From: CALINF01 sp039990395
Lineage (GTDB): Bacteria; Pseudomonadota; Gammaproteobacteria; Pseudomonadales; Halieaceae
DNA: 64,000 nucleotides
Reading direction: 5' to 3'
Assembly (NCBI GenBank): GCA_039990395.1
Contig: JBDXFZ010000041.1
Location: forward strand, 310,001-374,000
Shown: positions 33,505-42,051 of the stretch, piece by piece
Layout: every line of letters begins with the position of its first letter
Numbering within the stretch: position 1 is the stretch's first letter
Notes under the pieces: model-generated
The model's database searches: none
What the model saw: the letters and a program-made list of their open reading frames with translations, nothing else
Told to the model about the DNA's origin: nothing
Translations under genes and position numbers: made by a program

Positions 33505-35220
33505 TCATCCCCCCGGCATGGGCTCACGCGTCCACAATCGCTGGACCTCATCGTCACGGCCCGTCATTTCCCAGCGCAGAAGCGACAGGGGGATTTGCCC
33601 TGCCTTCATTATCGCGTCATGAAACTCACGCAGGTTAAAGTCATCGCCCAGTTGACGCTTCCGTTCGGCCAGCAAGCCCTGCATCTGCAGCGCACCCACG
33701 GTGTATCCTATCCCGTAACCAGGAGGGCGCCGCAGATAGATCTCTGCATCAACCCGCGCCACATCCGGATCCAGATAAGGCACTCGCTCCAGCCAATAAG
33801 CCACAGCTTCTGCCACGGTCATTTGATTAGTCTGTAGCCAGACATCGGCGGGTACGCGAGCTGCCCTAAAGATTCCAAAGACTTGAATAAGCTCTCTGAC
33901 TCTCGGTAGATCGGCAAACAGGCCCGCTCCCAGTGCGGCTTCTTCGAGATAGGTGGCCCAGCCCTCCACACGAGCGCCACTGGAGAGCTTACTGCGTATT
34001 GGGTGATCTAGACGGGCAGCCATCACCATATCAAACCGATGCCCGGGAATGACCGCATGCAGATGGTCTGGAGAAGGGTCCCGATATTGCACTTCTTCCC
34101 AGAAATTGCGGCCACCCGGACGCTCTATCCATGGAACATTGGTACCCAATTGCCCGACATCGTCTGGCACAGTAATAAAATCTGTGTCGCTCAGGAACGT
34201 TCGTATTCTTTGGTCAGTCCTCTCAATTCGCTGCTGGTAATCTTCCTCTGTTTTGGCTGGCAGTAACTCCGGTAAATCGCGGTTGCGTTGCCGCTCGAGA
34301 GCGTAGTCCGCCCACAGGCGATCCAGTTCACGCTCCCCCAGCACCACGATCTCTGACGACGACCAGGGCATTAGCTTTACGTGGCGCAGGTACCAGTCAA
34401 GCGCTTCGGAGCCAACACCAGCAGATGCAGTCCAGGTCGGGCGTTGCTGCGTGAGCCAGCTCTCAAAGCTCGTAACGGAACCCATCGAAGTGAGTATCTC
34501 CGACACCAGTTCGGGCTGCGCCTTCTCGGCGCGAGCCAGCAAATCTTCAAACCATCCTATGACACCCGCCGGAGGGTCTGATCGGTAAGGATGGCCATGC
34601 CCTACCCCATCTGGCCGGGACAAGTTGTGCAGTGCCAAATCGGCGTAATCTGCAGCCACGTCATCAAGTACTTGCTTTGCCTGCTCCACCAATACAGGTA
34701 TCGCGCGCAACTGCGCCAAAAATTCCTCGCGTGCCTCACCTGCAACTGGCAGCTCAGTAAACGTGACCTTCCACATACGATCAACATAGAGGCCCGGGTC
34801 TCGCGCCCAGGGTCGCGATACGCGCAGTAAAAACTGATACTGATCAAGCCGAGAGCGCACAGCCAGATAATCCACTCGTTGCTCGATCGGCCACCCTTCG
34901 GTAGCCAGAATATCGAGCCTATCCTGTAAGGCTTGGGTGCGTTTGTAGCGAAGTTCCACTGCAGCGGTTCCATGATTCGCTACAGGCGCTATGGACCTGC
35001 CCTGACTATCGATGAGCAGAGCAGCCGATGGCTCTGAGAAGCCATCGCGCAGTGCAATCAAATCATCAAAAACCGCCACAAGCTCGCGGTACGCTGCGTT
35101 CTGGGCATCTAATTTTGCACCTGCTTCAGAGGCGGTCGCCCCTCCTGCAAAAGGCAGCAGAGCCAGCAATAAAATGGTGAGGGGAGCATGGCGGGAAAAA
35201 ATACCTTGAGAAGACAACAT
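33505..35220 (-). CDS. DUF885 family exported protein with altered metal motif
   Basis: A 571-residue protein with a signal peptide (LTILLLALLPFAGGATAS, about 14-31), so periplasmic or outer-membrane. DUF885 proteins carry HE-x-x-PGH and EGWA-x-Y-x-E, resembling a zinc peptidase site. Here the first motif is H388-A-V-I-P-G-H394 with alanine in place of the catalytic glutamate, followed by VEGWATYLEEAALG near 418. It may bind metal but lack peptidase activity. The gene is 97 bases upstream of the P450 on the same strand. ATG start at 35220. Confidence 0.83.
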   Translation of the reverse strand: MLSSQGIFSRHAPLTILLLALLPFAGGATASEAGAKLDAQNAAYRELVAVFDDLIALRDGFSEPSAALLIDSQGRSIAPVANHGTAAVELRYKRTQALQDRLDILATEGWPIEQRVDYLAVRSRLDQYQFLLRVSRPWARDPGLYVDRMWKVTFTELPVAGEAREEFLAQLRAIPVLVEQAKQVLDDVAADYADLALHNLSRPDGVGHGHPYRSDPPAGVIGWFEDLLARAEKAQPELVSEILTSMGSVTSFESWLTQQRPTWTASAGVGSEALDWYLRHVKLMPWSSSEIVVLGERELDRLWADYALERQRNRDLPELLPAKTEEDYQQRIERTDQRIRTFLSDTDFITVPDDVGQLGTNVPWIERPGGRNFWEEVQYRDPSPDHLHAVIPGHRFDMVMAARLDHPIRSKLSSGARVEGWATYLEEAALGAGLFADLPRVRELIQVFGIFRAARVPADVWLQTNQMTVAEAVAYWLERVPYLDPDVARVDAEIYLRRPPGYGIGYTVGALQMQGLLAERKRQLGDDFNLREFHDAIMKAGQIPLSLLRWEMTGRDDEVQRLWTREPMPGG

Positions 35221-35396
35221 CTGTATCTACAACCTCCGGTCGGAACGCGTGGATTCAGTCATAGCTGGACTGAGGCCGTGTCAGACTATCCCACTCGAGA
35301 AGCCGCGCCAACCCGCCGCTGCATTGCTCGATGTTCACACCTTCCAAAGAGCTGACCGTGCTCATGCGCTTATGGGGCGAACCTGCGCAACTGTCC

Positions 35397-36593
35397 TTAA
35401 CTGCCGGCCGGATTCTCACCCCACCGAAAGCTGGCAAATGACAAAGCCACCACTAACGTAGACAGCACCATCGACAACACCGCGGTTGCGCTCCATCCGC
35501 CCCATTCGTAGGCGGCGGTTCCCGCCCAACTACAGAGCCCTCCACCTAAAAACATAAGCACAACGTACACCGTCATCAACCGGGTTCGTATAGCCGGTGC
35601 CTGACTCAAAAAAGTCATTCGACCCGATACATCGATGATAGGACCGACCAAGTTGGTAATAACTATGGGGATCATTAACAACCACAGGCTGTACCCAAAG
35701 AAGTAGAACAGGCAGACACCCAGAAACTGAATCACCGCAAGATAGAACCGCGCGCGCCTTGGTCCCAAGCGGTCTGCCAGCCTACCCATTCTTGGCGTGG
35801 TGACCAAGTTGATAATAGAGAAAATGGCAAGATAGCCCACCACATCCACACCGTAGCCCATCTCCGCGCTAGTGAGATGCAAGCCCAATCCCAGCCATAC
35901 CGTGAGGAAAATGCCAAAGTTCAACGCCTGAATGGAGCCCGATAAAAGAATCTGCGGATACACTTTCAGCATAGGACCCATCGACGCTAGCAACGCAAAG
36001 TAACCCATCTGATCCTTTCTGACGGGCTCTGGCTCCTCCGCATCCATGATCAACGGTATGACCAACGCTATAACCATCATCAGCCCGGCCGCGATGTAGT
36101 AAACAGTCCGCCAGCCCAGGTACTCGCCAATCATTCCCGCACCCGCTCGAGCCAGCAGTATCCCCAGAATCACCCCCGTGGTGAGTGTGGCTGTAACATG
36201 ACCCAGGTTTGCAGGATCAACACGCTTAGACACATAGGCAGGCAAAAGATAGGGCGCGATGGTGACAAAACCCAACACGGTAGAGCCAATCAGAAACATG
36301 ATGAACTGACCCGACCAGGCCATCAGTACAAGCGCCAGAAACTGGGCGATCACAAAAATAAGTACCAGCCGGCGATTGTTAACTCTGTCGCCCAACGGCA
36401 GCAACAGGAATATGCCTAGCGACAACGCAACCTGATTGAGCGCGGGTACCAGGCCAATGGTGGACGCACTCACACCAAAATCCTCGGCAACTCGCGCGAT
36501 TATAGGGTGGATGTAGTAAGCATTGGCCGTAACGACTGCGCCGGCCAGCGTGAGCAGCAACAGCTCGGCTTGTGAGAGGGTGCGGGGGTTCAT
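35397..36593 (-). CDS. MFS transporter
   Basis: A 398-residue protein with twelve hydrophobic segments. The loop between segments 2 and 3 reads LPLGDRVNNRRLVL, a variant of G-x-x-x-D-R-x-G-R-R/K, with a second copy MGRLADRLGPRRAR in the C-half. Start of the fold, NAYYIHPIIARVAEDFGVS, resembles YnfM/AraJ-type drug or metabolite exporters. Inner membrane, proton-coupled by family. Substrate unknown. Confidence 0.88.
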   Translation of the reverse strand: MNPRTLSQAELLLLTLAGAVVTANAYYIHPIIARVAEDFGVSASTIGLVPALNQVALSLGIFLLLPLGDRVNNRRLVLIFVIAQFLALVLMAWSGQFIMFLIGSTVLGFVTIAPYLLPAYVSKRVDPANLGHVTATLTTGVILGILLARAGAGMIGEYLGWRTVYYIAAGLMMVIALVIPLIMDAEEPEPVRKDQMGYFALLASMGPMLKVYPQILLSGSIQALNFGIFLTVWLGLGLHLTSAEMGYGVDVVGYLAIFSIINLVTTPRMGRLADRLGPRRARFYLAVIQFLGVCLFYFFGYSLWLLMIPIVITNLVGPIIDVSGRMTFLSQAPAIRTRLMTVYVVLMFLGGGLCSWAGTAAYEWGGWSATAVLSMVLSTLVVALSFASFRWGENPAGS

Positions 36594-36657
36594 GCAGCGA
36601 TCATACAGACAAACGTGATGCTACCGCAGTGTCGATGCCACCAAGAAGTGCCAGTTT

Positions 36658-37695
36658 TCAGGCCAGCAGCATCTCGCAACCCGTACCGGCTAAAAGACTA
36701 TCAACGCGCGAACGGCTTGCATCATCGAGCGCCGTGTACTCCTGTCGAATCCAAGCCAGACACTTACCCTGATAGGGAAACGTGTTCTGACTCCATAGTG
36801 CGCCATCAATAGTTTTACTCCACTCCTTCTGTTTAGTCTCAAGTGCTGCAGCATTGGCCAGTAGCGCGGGTACATAGGTTTTGCCAACCTCGCCAAGAAT
36901 CTCACGCAGCGTCCGAGGTAGCGATTCCACCGAGCACCAGTCTCCATCTGCTGGCTCCAGCCCACTTAAGTCCTCTGTAATACCCACCCATGCGACGGTA
37001 CGCGGAGACAGCTGATGAGCAATGGTCCTGGACGTTGGATCAAATCCCACTAACTGAGTGAGCTGACCCAGTAGCGCAAAGTCGGCAGAGCCCGGTCTGG
37101 CGCCCAGCAGGAAGGGCTGTTGTTCAAAATGCGCTTCCAGAAGATTGAGCAAGCGACGGTAGCTGGCATCAATGATTGGCGCAGTCTGCTCATTCGAGCC
37201 TACAAACCCCAGTCGCCCCACTTGTCGCTCGGTAAAGTGCGCCTTCAATTGCCGATGAGTTTCTGGCGGCACAGTCAGGTTGGCCGCTAGCGGTAGCAAA
37301 GTACCGGCATTGTCAGCATCTGCAGCAAAGTGCCAGCGATAGTGAAACATATACTTGGTGCACCACTCGTCGCCAAAATCTTCGAGCAGGAAATTGATAA
37401 AGGCGAGAGCCGGATCAGCTGGAATGGCCGAGCGACCGTCAATCTGCTCCTCCAGTCGATGCGTAATCGGCGTCGAGTCGCATACCGCCTCCAGTTCTCC
37501 TGACGCGCTGGGAAACAAGAAGGTTGGCAAGAAAGGGATGCGCGGTGACTCGATACCACGCGAGGCCAAAACAGTAGAGGGGTCGCCCCAAGTGATCGCA
37601 TAGGGGACTCGACGATAACGTAATAGTGCAAGCATTTTACGTGTATAAGGCGATGCCGTAGCGCCTATTAACTCGAGTGGATCGGGAATACTCAT
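36658..37695 (-). CDS. Glutathione S-transferase family protein
   Basis: A 345-residue protein with an N-terminal thioredoxin-like GST domain: LIGATASPYTRKMLALLRYRRVPYAI, then the cis-proline and glutathione-binding region FLPTFLF-x and CDSTPITHRLEE. The C-terminal helical domain has LGARPGSADFALLGQL. It is longer than the usual 200-230 residues, with about 100 extra residues at the C-terminus. Catalytic residue likely S13 of SPY. Cytosolic, role unknown. Confidence 0.83.
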   Translation of the reverse strand: MSIPDPLELIGATASPYTRKMLALLRYRRVPYAITWGDPSTVLASRGIESPRIPFLPTFLFPSASGELEAVCDSTPITHRLEEQIDGRSAIPADPALAFINFLLEDFGDEWCTKYMFHYRWHFAADADNAGTLLPLAANLTVPPETHRQLKAHFTERQVGRLGFVGSNEQTAPIIDASYRRLLNLLEAHFEQQPFLLGARPGSADFALLGQLTQLVGFDPTSRTIAHQLSPRTVAWVGITEDLSGLEPADGDWCSVESLPRTLREILGEVGKTYVPALLANAAALETKQKEWSKTIDGALWSQNTFPYQGKCLAWIRQEYTALDDASRSRVDSLLAGTGCEMLLA

Positions 37696-37734
37696 GCTGC
37701 TACCTATTGTCGATTAGTGATGATGCGATGCTGT

Positions 37735-38154
37735 TCAGTCTACTCTCGCCTGGGCATAGCCTTTGAGTACTACCGCACCATCCTGATTGATTGTCTCGAC
37801 CGCAAAATTCGCCAATGTTCCCTCTGCGCTCTCCTCCAACCCTTCAAAAGTGGCGGAGGCCTCCAGATCATCCCCAGGCCAGACCTGGCTCGTAAAGCGC
37901 ACGCCAAACTTGGTTAGGCGTCCATCGCCCACGTAGTCAGTGAGCATCGCGCCAGTCATGCCCATTGTTAGCATGCCGTGCGCAAAAACCGTTGGATACC
38001 CTGCGATATCACGTGCGTAGGGCTCATCCGTATGAATTGGATTGTAATCGCCAGATGCGCCTGCGTATTGCACGATTTGAGTCCGCTTTAAATCCTGCGC
38101 AACTTGCGCTGAATGAACCTGACCTTCTGTTAAATCTTTACCCTGCAATGCCAT
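37735..38154 (-). CDS. MaoC-like hot-dog hydratase
   Basis: A 139-residue protein with the MaoC/R-hydratase motif: YAGASGDYNPIHTDEPYARDIAGYPTVFAHGML, containing the catalytic D and H (D-x-x-P-I-H). ATG 38154 is used; the frame extends to 38301 but that part overlaps the upstream gene. It starts 11 bases after the stop of the partner at 38166. Together they resemble the two-subunit enoyl hydratase or dehydratase arrangement (HadAB-like), acting on a beta-hydroxyacyl thioester. Confidence 0.86.
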   Translation of the reverse strand: MALQGKDLTEGQVHSAQVAQDLKRTQIVQYAGASGDYNPIHTDEPYARDIAGYPTVFAHGMLTMGMTGAMLTDYVGDGRLTKFGVRFTSQVWPGDDLEASATFEGLEESAEGTLANFAVETINQDGAVVLKGYAQARVD

Positions 38155-38165
38155 AGCCCTAACTC

Positions 38166-38675
38166 CTATTGATCCACCGGTCGCTCTGTGACAACACCCA
38201 CACCTTTGGCGGTAACCATCAATTCGCCATCCTGATTGTGGTACTGCGTGATAGATTCGGTGAAGATCAGCTTGCCCGATCGCTTGCCTTCTTTCTCCCA
38301 TCGCTTGCCCGGCAGTGTTGTGGCCGTGAGCACATCGCCAGCTTGGGGATGCCTGTGATACTCAAAATGTTGCTCGGCGTGCAGCACCGCCTTATTGTCC
38401 CCGCCTTCCGATGGGGTCGAGCCCACCGGATCGCCGGTCTTTATGCCCGAGGATTCGCGGCCCGACCCAAACCAGGGCTTACCTGGCTTGGGGCGAAGAA
38501 AGTAGTCAGGATCGAACTGGGCACTGGCCTGCATAAATGTTGGCGGGGCCACCACACCACCCACTTCCGTGTCGCTGGCGTAGTGGGCATCGCGATATAT
38601 CGGGTTGTCATCGCCAACTGCTCTGGCAAACATCAGAATATGCCCGGCTTCTACGGGAAAATTGTCAACAGCCAT
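38166..38675 (-). CDS. MaoC-like N-terminal hot-dog domain protein (FAS1-type dehydratase N)
   Basis: A 169-residue hot-dog protein: FPVEAGHILMFARAVGDDNPIYRDAHYA near the start, APPTFMQA, then a long loop and QHFEYHRHPQAGDVLTA and KLIFTESITQYHNQDGELMVTA. This pattern is typical of the non-catalytic subunit of two-component MaoC dehydratases. It precedes the catalytic-type gene at 37735-38154 and is surely co-transcribed. Confidence 0.84.
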   Translation of the reverse strand: MAVDNFPVEAGHILMFARAVGDDNPIYRDAHYASDTEVGGVVAPPTFMQASAQFDPDYFLRPKPGKPWFGSGRESSGIKTGDPVGSTPSEGGDNKAVLHAEQHFEYHRHPQAGDVLTATTLPGKRWEKEGKRSGKLIFTESITQYHNQDGELMVTAKGVGVVTERPVDQ

Positions 38676-38793
38676 CTATGTCATCCTTATTGTTTTTCGT
38701 TGTTACTGCCTATTGTCCGGCAGGTTTCATTAGATTATGGTCAGTAAAGCGCCCATGCGCCAACTCCGATAATGATATTGCGCTGGTAACACA

Positions 38794-39414
38794 ATGAATC
38801 TTGCACAACTTCATCAAGCCGAAGCCAGTTTTCTGCAACGCTACCCAGGCGGCTTTGCAGACCCTGAACTAGATGTCATCCGTAAGCGTCACGACATCGA
38901 TAAATTGTCCGCCTTTACCCGCGACAGCTTTTCCCGCGCCAATTTCAATCGCCCTGAATTAATCTGCGAGGCCTTAGTAAAGGTAATCAGCCGATCGTCC
39001 ATGGTCTCTCGCTTCGAGAAACCCAAATTCCGAGACTTCGTAGCAGCATTGAACTCCCATGAAAAGCAGGCACTGTCTGCCTCTCTTGAGAAGCGCCTCT
39101 ATGGCAGGCAGAAGCGTCAGGGCTTTGAAGAGATTCTCGGGATGCTGGCACACCACAAGCTTGCCCGGTGGTCCGTTATCTCAGCCGCGCCTTTTTACTT
39201 TGCGCCCACCAAAGAAGCATTCGTAAAGCCCACAACCGCCAAAGGGATAGTCAGGTTCCTCGAAGCAACCGATCTACACTATGCACCTACTCCTTCGTGG
39301 GACTTCTATCGGGGCTACCTGCGGCTGCTGAAGGAGGTCAAAGCAAATGTGGTTCCCACACTGACAGGCAACAACGCAGCAATTACCGGTTTCATGATGA
39401 TGAGTCTGGAATAG
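38794..39414 (+). CDS. Conserved hypothetical protein, 206 residues
   Basis: Not recognised. It has no signal peptide or membrane span. It is rich in charged residues, with a helical N-half (LHQAEASFLQRYPGG, KRLYGRQKRQGFEEIL) and FVKPTTAKGIVRFLEA followed by PTPSWDFYRGYLRLL. ATG 38794; the next gene starts 58 bases after its stop. Cytoplasmic, function unknown. Confidence 0.7.
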   Translation: MNLAQLHQAEASFLQRYPGGFADPELDVIRKRHDIDKLSAFTRDSFSRANFNRPELICEALVKVISRSSMVSRFEKPKFRDFVAALNSHEKQALSASLEKRLYGRQKRQGFEEILGMLAHHKLARWSVISAAPFYFAPTKEAFVKPTTAKGIVRFLEATDLHYAPTPSWDFYRGYLRLLKEVKANVVPTLTGNNAAITGFMMMSLE

Positions 39415-39472
39415 CCCGCAAGCACCTGTCACAGTATCGCCCTGCTCTAACACCAGCCAAAGAGATAATTAG

Positions 39473-40474
39473 ATGGACAGCTCCCATGTTGCAACACTGC
39501 GCAGCGAGGCCGACAAGGGTAACCCGGTCGCTGAACGACTCCTGCTGCAACACTGGTTGGCTAACGGTGAAAACGACGCCGTCAGCGAACTGCTGCAAAG
39601 TAAGCGGGCGGCGGGACACGCACTTCACGCCCGATTTCTCGAAGCGGAACTGTCTTGCTTCCACGGCTGGGAAACAACCATCGACTGGCGTGAGGTTTTA
39701 CATCAGTGCTCTGTTGAAGGTCATCCTGAGGCCAGTTTTGTCGATGCACTGTACCGGGATTGGGCGACACACCTGAACACCGCTGGCACCCACGCAGAGG
39801 AGGTTGCTGCCGACGGCGACCCCTATAGCTGGCAGCTGCCAACATGGCATACCCTCGCACATCAGGAAGGGTTATCCATAGAGCAGTCCTCGCCATTTGC
39901 GCCCAAAGGATTGCTGCATTTTATTTGCTCACACCTCGGGCGTGCGTTGCAGCCTTCTGCAGTGATTGATCCCGAATCGGGGCAGCCTGTTATGCACCCA
40001 GTACGCCACAATCAAAGCGCTCAGTGGCTACCGGAGCAACTGGGCTGGGCAGGCAAACTCGTGGAACAACGGCTTGCACAGGCGGCTGAGTTTCAGGTGA
40101 ACACCGGTGAGGTACTGAGTCTGCTGCACTACCAACCGGGACAACAGTACAAGGCGCACTATGACTGCCTCAGTGACGAGCAGGCTCATTCACCCCAAGG
40201 CATTGCTGAAGGTGGCCAACGTACGCTAACGGTCCTACTGACATTGGGCGATGCGAACTTTACCGGCGGCGCGACCCATTTTCCAAAGCTCGGCGTATCA
40301 GCCAGACCACAGCCAGGCGAGCTGCTACGCTTTAACAATACCGATGAGCACGGCAAAGCGCTCGCGTGTTCGCTGCACGAGGGTCAGCCGATAGAGAGCG
40401 GCGAAAAGTGGCTCTTGAGTAAGTGGGTTCGTGAATCAAACACACCCTATGGCCGCGAACTAGCGCTAACCTAA
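39473..40474 (+). CDS. Prolyl 4-hydroxylase-like 2OG-Fe(II) oxygenase with N-terminal repeat region
   Basis: A 333-residue protein. Residues 1-100 look like Sel1/TPR-type helices (DKGNPVAERLLLQHWLA, VEGHPEASFVDALYRD). Residues 190-325 form a P4H-type oxygenase domain: LLHYQPGQQYKAHYDCL with H-x-D, RTLTVLLTL, FTGGATHFP, GELLRFNN, the distal histidine in SLHEGQPIESGEKWLLSKWVRE and the 2OG-binding lysine in GEKW. Likely hydroxylates a protein or peptide proline, or a small molecule. Cytosolic. The carboxylesterase follows 12 bases later. Confidence 0.82.
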   Translation: MDSSHVATLRSEADKGNPVAERLLLQHWLANGENDAVSELLQSKRAAGHALHARFLEAELSCFHGWETTIDWREVLHQCSVEGHPEASFVDALYRDWATHLNTAGTHAEEVAADGDPYSWQLPTWHTLAHQEGLSIEQSSPFAPKGLLHFICSHLGRALQPSAVIDPESGQPVMHPVRHNQSAQWLPEQLGWAGKLVEQRLAQAAEFQVNTGEVLSLLHYQPGQQYKAHYDCLSDEQAHSPQGIAEGGQRTLTVLLTLGDANFTGGATHFPKLGVSARPQPGELLRFNNTDEHGKALACSLHEGQPIESGEKWLLSKWVRESNTPYGRELALT

Positions 40475-40486
40475 CAAGGATTCTAC

Positions 40487-42025
40487 ATGTCTCACAGTCG
40501 CTACATTTTAGCTGTTGTCTCCACGATTGGTCTGCTCTGTGCACTCAATGCCACAGCAGCGGGTAAGACTCAGGTCAGCCTGGCGCAAGGCCTGCTGGAA
40601 GGGAGCCGCGACAACGGCATCGCGAGTTTTAAAGGGATTCCCTACGCTCAGCCACCAGTTGGCGACCGGCGTTGGTTGCCGCCTTTGCCAGTAGAGCCAC
40701 ATCTGGGTACGCGCGCTGCGATGGAGTTTGGGGCTAATTGCCCGCAAACAGAACGGGCCGGGCTGAACGAGCCTGATGCCACCATGAGCGAAGATTGCCT
40801 GACTCTTAATGTATGGTCTCCTAAGCTGGATAACGCTAAGCGGCCGGTCATGGTCTGGATACACGGCGGAGGATTCCGGTTCGGGTCAGGTGATATTCAA
40901 GGCGAGCTCATCGCCTCCGAGGACATCGTATTGGTATCGATCAATTACCGACTCGGGCCACTGGGCTTTTTTGCCCACGAAGCGCTCCCCGGGGTGCCCG
41001 CAAATCCGGGCCTGCTTGATATAGAAGAGTCGCTGCGCTGGGTACAGGAAAACATCGAGGCGTTCGGCGGCGACCCAAAGAACGTTACGGTTTTCGGCGT
41101 CTCCGCTGGCGGCATGGCAGTCAATCTACTGATGACCTCAAACCGTACAGAGAATCTATTCGCGCGGGCGATCGCGCAAAGTGGCTATGCCGCGTGGGCA
41201 TTACCACGCAGTCAAGCAGCGCCCGCACCCGCACCTATGGGAGTGGGTATGACAAAGGCAGAAAGTGCGGAAAGTATTTCCTCGGCACTGGTTGCCAGCG
41301 TGACTGATGAAGCACAGAGCCGTGAGGCCTTGTACGCGCTTGATGGCATGGCGCTTACCAACGCATTACGGGGTTTCCAGGTGCCGATCGTGGACGGTAA
41401 TAGCGTATTAGAAGAACCCGCTATTCTCTTCCTACGCGGTCAGCAGCACGCGGTTCCCTACATCACCGGCGGCAACAGCTTCGAAGGTTCAGTCATGGCC
41501 TATTCGGGCATATCAGAAGAGTCCTATCGCGCCACACTGGGTAGTGACCTGTCCGCTGCGAGAAAAGCCTACGCGACGGATTCGGATGAGCTTTGGTTGC
41601 CTCGCATGTTTGGTGACAATCGCTATCTGATTTCCGCCCGCCTACTTGCAGGAGCAATGAAAAAGGTAGAAGCACCTGCGTGGCTGTACTACATAGATTT
41701 CGTCCCCGACGCCAAAAAGGCTGAGCAGCCAGGAACCGCTCACGGTCAGGACGGTTATTACTTATGGGCAGGTATGCAGATGCCAGACCCACAGGTAAAC
41801 ACCTTCGCCAAAGCCATGCGCAGCTACTGGTTCAATTTTGCCCGTTCCGGCAATCCCAATAGCAAGCCACTACCAACTTGGCCGCGCTATGACGCGCAAA
41901 GTGATCAATGGCTGGTGCTCAAGAACCCGCCCGCCGCCAAGACGGGAGTTATCAAGCAGCGGCTGGACCTGATCGAACGGCGCTATCGCCAACGGGTGCA
42001 GAGCGCACTCAGCCAAGATGGATAA
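40487..42025 (+). CDS. Carboxylesterase type B, exported
   Basis: A 512-residue serine hydrolase of the COesterase family with a signal peptide (ILAVVSTIGLLCALNATAAG), so periplasmic or secreted. Visible: FKGIPYAQPPVGDRRW, SEDCLTLNVWSP, oxyanion-hole HGGGFRFGSG and the nucleophile in FGVSAGG (the family more often has GESAGG). The acid is in the GNSFEGS segment and the histidine is in AHGQDGYYLW. Probably acts on esters of lipids or aromatics. Confidence 0.9.
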   Translation: MSHSRYILAVVSTIGLLCALNATAAGKTQVSLAQGLLEGSRDNGIASFKGIPYAQPPVGDRRWLPPLPVEPHLGTRAAMEFGANCPQTERAGLNEPDATMSEDCLTLNVWSPKLDNAKRPVMVWIHGGGFRFGSGDIQGELIASEDIVLVSINYRLGPLGFFAHEALPGVPANPGLLDIEESLRWVQENIEAFGGDPKNVTVFGVSAGGMAVNLLMTSNRTENLFARAIAQSGYAAWALPRSQAAPAPAPMGVGMTKAESAESISSALVASVTDEAQSREALYALDGMALTNALRGFQVPIVDGNSVLEEPAILFLRGQQHAVPYITGGNSFEGSVMAYSGISEESYRATLGSDLSAARKAYATDSDELWLPRMFGDNRYLISARLLAGAMKKVEAPAWLYYIDFVPDAKKAEQPGTAHGQDGYYLWAGMQMPDPQVNTFAKAMRSYWFNFARSGNPNSKPLPTWPRYDAQSDQWLVLKNPPAAKTGVIKQRLDLIERRYRQRVQSALSQDG

Positions 42026-42051
42026 AGTCGGCAGGGATCAATTGGTTAGAT

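Noticed and set aside
38169..38747. A 192-residue plus-strand frame
   Set aside because: Antisense to the MaoC-like gene at 38166-38675; no recognisable domain.
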